Of a stretch of 5,218 nucleotides of DNA, positions 1 to 4,856 are shown piece by piece. Below the pieces are notes generated by a model. The model saw only the letters and a list, made by a program, of their open reading frames with translations, did no database searches and was not told the DNA's origin. The DNA comes from an uncultured Prevotella sp. (GTDB lineage: Bacteria > Bacteroidota > Bacteroidia > Bacteroidales > Bacteroidaceae): the NCBI GenBank assembly GCA_946625715.1, contig CAMOTK010000139.1, positions 1-5,218 on the forward strand, read 5' to 3'. Every line of letters begins with the position of its first letter. Position 1 is the stretch's first letter. A program made the translations under genes and the position numbers.

Positions 1-16
1 AATGAGAAATATAAAT

Positions 17-22
17 GAAGGA
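17..22 (+). promoter_or_regulatory. Possible Shine-Dalgarno sequence for the ATG at 30
   Basis: GAAGGA ends seven bases before the ATG at 30, a good spacing for ribosome binding. None of the other starts in the window has a comparable motif. Shine-Dalgarno sequences are weak predictors in Bacteroidetes, and this one lies in a low-complexity AATGAGA-type patch, so it may be chance. It is the only sequence argument for starting at 30 rather than 57. Confidence 0.35.
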
Positions 23-29
23 ATGAGAA

Positions 30-611
30 ATGTTTAATCAATATAAACGCATGGATATGAAAACATTTTTGAATAGGATGATGAGTCATAGATGGTTGAT
101 GATAATCGGTTTGTCATTTATCGTTTGTCATTTGTCATTTAGCACGGCAAGTGCGCAGAAGTTTGCGCTCATCGACATGGACTACATTTTCAAGAACATC
201 CCGGCCTACGAGCGTGCCAACGAGCAGCTCTCGCAGGTGTCGAAGAAGTGGCAGGCCGAGGTCGACGCACTGACCACCGAGGCCCAGACCATGTACAAGA
301 ACTACCAGAACGAGGTGGTGTTCCTCTCCAAGGAGCAGAAGAAGGCCAAGCAAGACGCCATCATGGAGAAGGAGAAGCAGGCCGCCGAACTGAAGCGCAA
401 GTACTTCGGTCCCGATGGCGAGCTCTACAAGAAGCGCACGTCGCTCATGTCGCCCATTCAGGAAGAGGTGTACAACGCCGTGAAGGACATTGCCGACCTG
501 CGCGGCTATCAGCTCATTCTCGACCGTGCCAGCGACAGCAGCATCATCTTCGGTTCGCCGAAGATAGATATATCTAACGAGGTTCTCTCCAAGTTAGGCT
601 ATTCCAATTAA
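30..611 (+). CDS. ompH: OmpH/Skp-family periplasmic chaperone, first of three tandem copies
   Basis: Periplasmic chaperone-like protein of the OmpH/Skp family, which in Gram-negatives binds unfolded outer-membrane proteins on their way to the BAM complex. Visible: a signal peptide with hydrophobic core around residues 22-37 and a likely cleavage after STASA (A42|Q43). The mature start QKFALIDMDYIF matches the family pattern, followed by a long charged, Lys/Glu/Gln-rich helical stretch (about residues 58-130) typical of the Skp coiled-coil arms, and a C-terminal IDISNEVLSKLG segment that resembles the ends of the next two genes. At 193 residues it is of usual size. The start is uncertain: ATGs at 30, 51, 57, 78 and 81 all precede the hydrophobic core. 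30 has a GAAGGA seven bases upstream, whereas 57 gives a more typical MKTFLNR n-region. The 5' end is AT-rich and contains a 7-bp microrepeat, unlike the GC-rich body. The family is clear; the exact client proteins are unknown. Confidence 0.93.
   Translation: MFNQYKRMDMKTFLNRMMSHRWLMIIGLSFIVCHLSFSTASAQKFALIDMDYIFKNIPAYERANEQLSQVSKKWQAEVDALTTEAQTMYKNYQNEVVFLSKEQKKAKQDAIMEKEKQAAELKRKYFGPDGELYKKRTSLMSPIQEEVYNAVKDIADLRGYQLILDRASDSSIIFGSPKIDISNEVLSKLGYSN
110..140 (+). repeat. Heptanucleotide tandem repeat TTTGTCA inside the ompH-1 signal-peptide coding region
   Basis: The stretch reads as TTTGTCA, TTTATCG, TTTGTCA, TTTGTCA, TTT: four heptads, three identical, plus a partial fifth. Because 7 is not a multiple of 3, the repeat cycles through all three frames and yields a 7-residue period (L-S-F-I-V-C-H, then L-S-F). 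Nearly all of this is hydrophobic, and it forms the core of the signal peptide (residues 28-37). Related AATGAGA heptads lie in opposite sense at 1-7 and 22-28. Confidence 0.8.
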
Positions 612-657
612 GACTAAAGAATTAAAAAATTAAAAACAAAAAACATTAAAAACAGCT
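612..657 (+). other. AT-rich intergenic spacer with ATTAAAAA repeats
   Basis: A 46-nt gap between the first and second ompH genes, made almost entirely of A and T, with repeated ATTAAAAA-like words and no Shine-Dalgarno sequence ahead of the ATG at 658. I see no hairpin and no TAnnTTTG box of the Bacteroidetes promoter type. It is probably just an A-rich leader, which in Bacteroidetes tends to favour translation initiation. The gap is much longer than the 4-nt gap after the second gene. Confidence 0.6.
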
Positions 658-1158
658 ATGAAGAAATTTATCATCTGCGCAATCTGCGCAATCTGTGGCT
701 TCACCACAGCATCCGCACAGAAGTTCGGACACGTCAACACACAGGAAATCATGCAGGCCATGCCTGAGTACGAGAAGTCGCGCACAGAGCTTGAGGCCCT
801 GGCCAAGCAGTACGAGGCCGACCTGAAGTCGATGCAGGACGAGTTCCAGAAGAAGTTCGAGGACTACCAGAAGAACGGTACCACCCTGCCCGACAACATC
901 AAGCAGCGCCGCGAGCAGGAACTGCAGGACATGGACAACAAGATTCGCCAGAGCTATCAGGACAACCAGCAGGCTCTGCAGAAGGCTCAGGGCGAAAAGC
1001 TCCAGGCCATCCAGTCGAAGATTATGGACGCTATCAGCCAGGTGGCTACCGCCGGTGGCTATGTCTACGTGATGGAGATGGGCTCGCTGCCTTACATCTC
1101 TACGACCCTCTCTACCGATGTGACTGCACAAGTGAAGGCCAAACTTGGACTGAAGTAA
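658..1158 (+). CDS. ompH: OmpH/Skp-family periplasmic chaperone, second tandem copy
   Basis: Second OmpH/Skp-like protein, 166 residues. It has a short signal peptide (MKKFIICAICAICGF) with likely cleavage after TTASA (A20|Q21). The mature protein begins QKFGHVNTQEIMQAMPEY, which aligns by eye with QKFALIDMDYIFKNIPAY of the first copy and FRFGYLNYDEALKAMPDY of the third. A charged helical region (about residues 40-125) rich in Glu, Lys and Gln follows, matching the Skp coiled-coil arms, then a GGYVYVMEMGSLPYIS strand region and a TDVTAQVKAKLGL end. The three cysteines of the signal peptide, spaced every third residue, come from a 9-bp tandem repeat and do not form a lipobox. The next gene starts 4 nt after the stop, so the two are almost certainly co-transcribed. 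Role by family: holding unfolded outer-membrane proteins in the periplasm. Confidence 0.94.
   Translation: MKKFIICAICAICGFTTASAQKFGHVNTQEIMQAMPEYEKSRTELEALAKQYEADLKSMQDEFQKKFEDYQKNGTTLPDNIKQRREQELQDMDNKIRQSYQDNQQALQKAQGEKLQAIQSKIMDAISQVATAGGYVYVMEMGSLPYISTTLSTDVTAQVKAKLGLK
673..699 (+). repeat. 9-bp tandem repeat ATCTGCGCA in the ompH-2 signal-peptide coding region
   Basis: Two perfect copies of ATCTGCGCA (673-681, 682-690) and a third diverged copy ATCTGTGGC (691-699) encode I-C-A, I-C-A, I-C-G, the hydrophobic core of the signal peptide. The unit is a multiple of three, so copy-number change would lengthen or shorten the core by three residues without a frameshift. Confidence 0.8.
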
Positions 1159-1162
1159 CTGT

Positions 1163-1702
1163 ATGAAGAAAATCTTATTCCTGTTCATCGCAATGGTGTC
1201 TCTCTGTGCTCAGGCACAGAACGACACTACCGCTTCTGTCGATTCCGTTCAGGTGGCCTTCCGCTTTGGCTACCTCAACTACGACGAAGCCCTGAAGGCC
1301 ATGCCCGACTATGGGCTCGTTCAAGAGCAGATGGCCACCCTCAAGACGCAGTACGAGGCCGAGCAGAAGCGCGTGGAAGAAGACTTCAACCGCAAGTACG
1401 AAGAGTTTCTCGAAGGTCAGCGCGAATTTCCCAAGACCATTCTGCTGAAGCGCCAGACCGAACTGCAGGAACTCATGCAGAAGAACATTGAGTTCAAGGC
1501 CGAAGTGCGCCGCCAGCTGGCCGATGCCGAGCGTCAGGCCATGCAGCCCCTGCACGACCGTCTGGCCCAGGTGCTGGCCGAAGTGGCCAAGGCTCACGGC
1601 CTGGCCTATGTGCTCAATGCTGCCAATCGTCAGCTGCCCTACATCGACCCGGCCTATGGTCAGGACGTGCAGGCCGAAGTCATTGCCAAGCTCAGCGAAT
1701 GA
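1163..1702 (+). CDS. ompH: OmpH/Skp-family periplasmic chaperone, third tandem copy
   Basis: Third OmpH/Skp-like protein, 179 residues. Signal peptide MKKILFLFIAMVSLCAQA with likely cleavage at A18|Q19. Unlike the other two copies, about a dozen polar residues (NDTTASVDSVQVA) separate the cleavage site from the conserved FRFGYLNYDEALKAMPDY segment. A long charged helical stretch follows (about residues 50-140, Glu/Gln/Lys/Arg-rich, coiled-coil type), then HGLAYVLNAANRQLPYIDP, which parallels GGYVYVMEMGSLPYIS in copy two, and the family-like end DVQAEVIAKL. The gene starts 4 nt after the previous stop, and its TGA overlaps the murI ATG in an ATGA, which suggests translational coupling. The copies differ clearly in sequence, so this is an old duplication; they may serve different clients, but nothing here shows which. 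Confidence 0.93.
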   Translation: MKKILFLFIAMVSLCAQAQNDTTASVDSVQVAFRFGYLNYDEALKAMPDYGLVQEQMATLKTQYEAEQKRVEEDFNRKYEEFLEGQREFPKTILLKRQTELQELMQKNIEFKAEVRRQLADAERQAMQPLHDRLAQVLAEVAKAHGLAYVLNAANRQLPYIDPAYGQDVQAEVIAKLSE

Positions 1703-2535
1703 ACCTCTCTTCGCGGCCGGGGCCCATCGGCATTTTCGATAGCGGCTATGGCGGGCTGACCATCCTGCATGGCATCCGCCAGCTGCTGCCCGAGTACGAC
1801 TACTTGTATCTCGGCGACAATGCCCGTGCGCCCTACGGTCCGCGCTCGTTCGACGTGGTCTACGAATTCACCCGTCAGGCCGTGTTGCGCCTCTTCGAGA
1901 TGGGATGCCAGTTGGTCATCCTCGGTTGCAACACCGCATCGGCCAAAGCTCTCCGCACCATTCAGCAAAACGACCTGCCCCAGTGGGACCCCGACCGCCG
2001 TGTGTTAGGCATCATCCGCCCCACGGCCGAGGTCATCGGTTCGCTCACCACCAGTCGCCACGTTGGCGTGCTGGCCACCGAGGGAACCATCAAGAGCGAG
2101 AGCTACAATCTTGAAATCCAAAAGCTTTTTCCCGACATCAAGGTCGCCGGCGTGGCCTGCCCCTTCTGGGTGCCCCTTGTAGAGTACAACGAGGCCGACT
2201 CGCCCGGTGCCGACTATTTTGTGAAGAAGCGCATCGACCAGCTCATGCGCCTCGACCCGCAGATTGATGCCGTCATCTTGGGCTGCACCCACTATCCGCT
2301 GCTCATGCCCAAGATTCTGAAGTACATGCCTGCCGGCGTGCGCATTGTGCCGCAGAGCGAGTATGTGGCCGAGTCGCTACAACACTATTTCGAGCGCCAT
2401 CCCCAGATGGAACAGCGCTGCTCGCGTGGTGCCCGTGTGCACTATCTCACCACCGAAAATCCCGATAAGTTTAAGGAGTCGGCCCAAATTTTCCTGCACG
2501 AGCCGGTAGATGTGGAAAACATCACCTTAGGCTAA
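1699..2535 (+). CDS. murI: Glutamate racemase
   Basis: Cytoplasmic, cofactor-independent enzyme that interconverts L- and D-glutamate and so supplies the D-Glu added to UDP-MurNAc-L-Ala by MurD in peptidoglycan synthesis. All hallmarks are present. The N-terminal IGIFDSGYGGLT contains the substrate-binding D14-S15, and the APYG segment lies at 44-47. The first catalytic cysteine is in GCNTAS (C77, with N78-T79). The second is in GCTHYP (C196, with T197-H198). At 278 residues it is full length for the family. The start is set by the ATGA overlap with the preceding ompH gene and by the short lead before the first beta strand. It is the last gene of the plus-strand operon and converges on the GH28 gene with an 8-nt gap. 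No truncation or missing catalytic residue was seen. Confidence 0.98.
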   Translation: MNLSSRPGPIGIFDSGYGGLTILHGIRQLLPEYDYLYLGDNARAPYGPRSFDVVYEFTRQAVLRLFEMGCQLVILGCNTASAKALRTIQQNDLPQWDPDRRVLGIIRPTAEVIGSLTTSRHVGVLATEGTIKSESYNLEIQKLFPDIKVAGVACPFWVPLVEYNEADSPGADYFVKKRIDQLMRLDPQIDAVILGCTHYPLLMPKILKYMPAGVRIVPQSEYVAESLQHYFERHPQMEQRCSRGARVHYLTTENPDKFKESAQIFLHEPVDVENITLG

Positions 2536-2543
2536 GCATTGTC

Positions 2544-3881
2544 TTATTTGAACGTCATGGTACCAACGTCCTGCAGCGACATGAGGCTGTTGGGCGTCTT
2601 GACGTTCTCGAACGTGATGTTCTCGATGGGACGCTCGGGCAAGCCTTGGGCTTGGACGAACATGCCGCACTGGTCTATCTGAATGTCCTTGAAGTGGATG
2701 TCGTGGTAGTAGGGCGTTAGGGCGTTGATGGCAGGAGCCGGATGACGGCTGGCGGCTGCCCCTACATGAGCGGCAGAGCCAAGCATGTCGAACTGTATGG
2801 CATACTGCTGTACGCGCTTCATGTGTATGCGCTCGAAGAAGAGGTTCTTGCCGCCGCCACCGCGCGGACGACGCGTCTTGAAGTAGAGGCCGCGCTTGGC
2901 ACCCTCGACCATCAGGTCGCAGGTGTAGACGTTTTCGATGCCGGCGGCCGTCTCGCTGCCAAAGGTCATGGCGCCTACGCCGCGCTTGGCCAGACAGTTG
3001 CGCACCACGACGTTGCGCGTGGGTCGGTTGCGGCGCACGCCGTCCATGCCGCGGCCCGACTTGATGGTGAAGCAGTCGTCGCCGCAGTCGAGCGTGGTGT
3101 ATTCGATGAGTGCATTCTCCGACGAGTCGATGTCGATGCCGTCGGTGCGGACCTGTCCGTGGCTGTTGACGGTGCAGCCGCGAATGATGATGTTCTCGCA
3201 GTAGCAGGGCACGATGTTCCAGAAGAGCGACTTCTCGAGCGTGACGCCCTCGATGAGCACGTTTTTGGAGTTCATGGGGCCTATGAACACGGGCAGGCAC
3301 ACCTGGCCGCCGTTGCTGCCGTCGAAGACGCGCTCTTCGAGCGTCATGTCCTGCAGCTTCTCGCTCACGCCGCCCATGGCGTGCTGCATGATTTCGCAGT
3401 CGCGTGGCGGTGCCACGAGCTTGCCCTCGCCGGTGATGCCTATGTTCTCGGCGCCGTCGGCATAAATCATGGCACCGAGCGACATGACGTCGACGCCCTC
3501 GTTGCGGCAGAACACCACGGGCAGATAGTCTTTAATCTGGCCGCTGAAGTGCAGTTCGGCATCGCGCTCCAGGCGCAGGTTGATGCCGCTGCGCAGGGTC
3601 AGTCGGCCGGTGAGCCACTTGCCGGCCGGCACCACAACGGTGCCGCCGCCCTTCTTGGCCAGTCGGTCGATGGCTTTCTGTATGGCAGCTGTGGCGAGCT
3701 TGCCGGGCTTGGCACCAGCCTTGTCGATGCGCACCGTGCGGTCGGCAAACAGTGGACGTTGCAGTTGGGGCATGTCGAACGGAGCCTCGATGGGCGCAAT
3801 GTCTTGTGGTACTGGCATCTGAGCCATCAGGCCGATGCTGCCGATGCCTATGAGCAGGGCAAGGAGTGCTAAGCGTTTCAT
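2544..3881 (-). CDS. Secreted GH28-family glycoside hydrolase (polygalacturonase-like), divergent active site
   Basis: GH28 right-handed beta-helix protein, the family of polygalacturonases, rhamnogalacturonases and related pectin hydrolases. Signal peptide MKRLALLALLIGIGSIGLMA with likely cleavage at A20|Q21; no lipobox, so periplasmic or secreted. The N-terminal region (about 55-120) carries the usual GGGTVVVPAGKWLTG segment, and beta-helix coils fill about 140-430. Family landmarks: RTDGID (245-250, D247), CGDDCFTIKSG (266-276, D268 and D269), GVGAMTFGSE (301-310), RGLYFKT (330-336, K335) and FDMLGS (364-369). Compared with the usual NTD, GDD, GHG and RIK blocks, the three aspartates and the lysine remain, but Asn is Arg245, His is Val302 and Arg is Tyr333. 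The bond it cleaves may therefore differ from plain homogalacturonan, or activity may be weak or absent. Its ATG overlaps the stop of the upstream lipoprotein gene by four bases, which fixes the start and points to coupled expression. Full length at 445 residues. Confidence 0.94.
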   Translation of the reverse strand: MKRLALLALLIGIGSIGLMAQMPVPQDIAPIEAPFDMPQLQRPLFADRTVRIDKAGAKPGKLATAAIQKAIDRLAKKGGGTVVVPAGKWLTGRLTLRSGINLRLERDAELHFSGQIKDYLPVVFCRNEGVDVMSLGAMIYADGAENIGITGEGKLVAPPRDCEIMQHAMGGVSEKLQDMTLEERVFDGSNGGQVCLPVFIGPMNSKNVLIEGVTLEKSLFWNIVPCYCENIIIRGCTVNSHGQVRTDGIDIDSSENALIEYTTLDCGDDCFTIKSGRGMDGVRRNRPTRNVVVRNCLAKRGVGAMTFGSETAAGIENVYTCDLMVEGAKRGLYFKTRRPRGGGGKNLFFERIHMKRVQQYAIQFDMLGSAAHVGAAASRHPAPAINALTPYYHDIHFKDIQIDQCGMFVQAQGLPERPIENITFENVKTPNSLMSLQDVGTMTFK

Positions 3882-4840
3882 TGAAATTGAACTTCTGTGT
3901 TAATAGTGAAAGTCTTGTTGTTGTATGTGAAGGTAATGATGGCCCAAGGCATGGAACCTATTTGGAAGTGGGCGCTAAAGGGCAAAATGTTCTGTCCTGG
4001 CTGCTGCGCCTGATTGCGGCCGAAGCCGGAATTCATCACCGCGGAGATGTTATACCTGGTGGGCTGCAGCACCTCGTTGAGGCCGTGGTACTCCGTGGTG
4101 CCTTCCTGCGTGCCGTTGGTGAAGACGATGTCGGTCAGCGTGATGACGTCGTCGTACCAATTGGTGATATCTGTATGTGAGAAGAATAAAACATTGCCAT
4201 CAGAGGAAGTCGGGCCAGCACTTAAGGTCAAGATGGTGCTGGGGTCAACGACTTGCACATAGAAGGTGCCTCGAACGTGCCCATCTGCTGTGATGATTGC
4301 TCTGCCGGTCGACAAACCCGTGGCGCGGCCTTCTTGGTCGACTGTGGCCACCTCGGGATTATTGCTATACCACCTGGATTGGTCACCCCCGTAGTTTGGG
4401 AGCTGAAGTGTTCTGGTTCCTCCAGACAGCAGTTGCATCGCTATACTGACTTGTTCCTGCGATGCATAGCTGTTTGGGTTGTCAGGGTTGCTCCCGGGAT
4501 TGTTAGGATTATCGGGGTTGCTTCCAGGATTGTTTGGGTTGTCAGGGTTGCTCCCGGGATTGTTAGGATTATCGGGGTTGCTTCCAGGATTGTTTGGGTC
4601 ATCAGGGTTGCTCCCGGGATTGTTAGGATTATCGGGGGTGCTTCCAGGATTGTTTGGGTCATCAGGGTTGCTCCCGGGATTGTTTGGGTCGTCGGGGTTG
4701 CTCCCGGGCTTCTTGCCGCCGTCGGCCCACCACGAGGGGTCGGGGTCTTCTTCATCGTCGCCACAGGCAGAGAGCGTCGTTGTGAGCGTAGCTGCGCAGA
4801 AGAGTGCAGCAATGAGGTAGAGCATGTTTTTTGTTTTCAT
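3878..4840 (-). CDS. Probable surface lipoprotein with PGSNPD(D/N)PNN repeat linker and Big_2 Ig-like domain
   Basis: Hypothetical lipoprotein of 320 residues. The lipobox LSAC places the acylated cysteine at C26. It is followed by GDDEED, an acidic stretch resembling the Bacteroidetes lipoprotein export signal, which suggests display on the outer face of the outer membrane. Residues 45-124 are eight 10-residue repeats PGSNPD(D/N)PNN, a proline/glycine-rich, acidic, probably extended linker. Residues about 128-198 look like a bacterial Ig-like group 2 (Big_2) domain: RWYSNNPEVATVDQEGRATGL, split as W157, the VATVD segment (164-168) and ATGLSTGRAIITA (173-185). Residues 201-320 are beta-rich and I do not recognise them. 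It starts 16 nt after the permease stop and overlaps the GH28 start by ATGA. I infer an adhesin-like or glycan-facing stalk protein that may work with the GH28 enzyme. No catalytic motif was found, and the function is unknown. There is no Shine-Dalgarno; the leader is A-rich. Confidence 0.9.
   Translation of the reverse strand: MKTKNMLYLIAALFCAATLTTTLSACGDDEEDPDPSWWADGGKKPGSNPDDPNNPGSNPDDPNNPGSTPDNPNNPGSNPDDPNNPGSNPDNPNNPGSNPDNPNNPGSNPDNPNNPGSNPDNPNSYASQEQVSIAMQLLSGGTRTLQLPNYGGDQSRWYSNNPEVATVDQEGRATGLSTGRAIITADGHVRGTFYVQVVDPSTILTLSAGPTSSDGNVLFFSHTDITNWYDDVITLTDIVFTNGTQEGTTEYHGLNEVLQPTRYNISAVMNSGFGRNQAQQPGQNILPFSAHFQIGSMPWAIITFTYNNKTFTINTEVQFQ
4471..4710 (-). repeat. Eight-unit 30-bp tandem repeat with 60-bp higher-order period
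   Basis: Exactly 240 bp in eight 30-bp units, each encoding 10 residues of the lipoprotein linker. Two unit types alternate. One contains CCCGGG (at 4493, 4553, 4613, 4673 and 4703); the other has CCTGGA in its place on the coding strand. The standard forms of the two types encode the same PGSNPDNPNN with six silent differences. In coding order the array reads B'', B', A', B', A, B, A, B, so most of it repeats at 60 bp. B' and B'' code for Asp-Asp instead of Asp-Asn, and A' has Thr for Asn (STPD). Near-identity at the DNA level indicates recent expansion, and copy number probably varies between strains. Confidence 0.95.
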
Positions 4841-4856
4841 ATAGCGTAAGATTTTT

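Noticed and set aside
646..1188. A 180-codon minus-strand open frame over ompH-2, and a similar one at 1175-1597 over ompH-3.
   Set aside because: Both are leucine/histidine-rich complements of strongly supported OmpH genes and have no family features.
2526..2536. Small palindrome CTTAG-G-CTAAG at the end of murI as a possible terminator.
   Set aside because: The one-base spacer leaves almost no loop, the arms are only 5 bp and AT-leaning, and no T-run follows.
2742..3872. A 376-codon open frame on the plus strand opposite the GH28 gene.
   Set aside because: It is antisense to a clear full-length GH28 gene with signal peptide and family motifs. Its translation is Ala/Val/His-rich with no recognisable domain, as expected from the complement of GC-rich codons.
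4471..4710. The 30-bp repeats as a CRISPR array or a G-quadruplex block.
   Set aside because: Units are contiguous with no spacers and encode an in-frame protein repeat, so it is not CRISPR. The G-runs on the plus strand are mostly three long with several long loops, too weak to claim a quadruplex.
4253..4849. Long open frames on both strands across the repeat (for example plus 4253-4849, plus 4479-4820, minus 4441-4812), with repetitive translations such as SGLLPGLLGL.
   Set aside because: A 30-bp unit without stops keeps all frames that miss a stop open through the array. The lipoprotein frame alone has a lipobox, an Ig-like domain and coupling to its neighbours.
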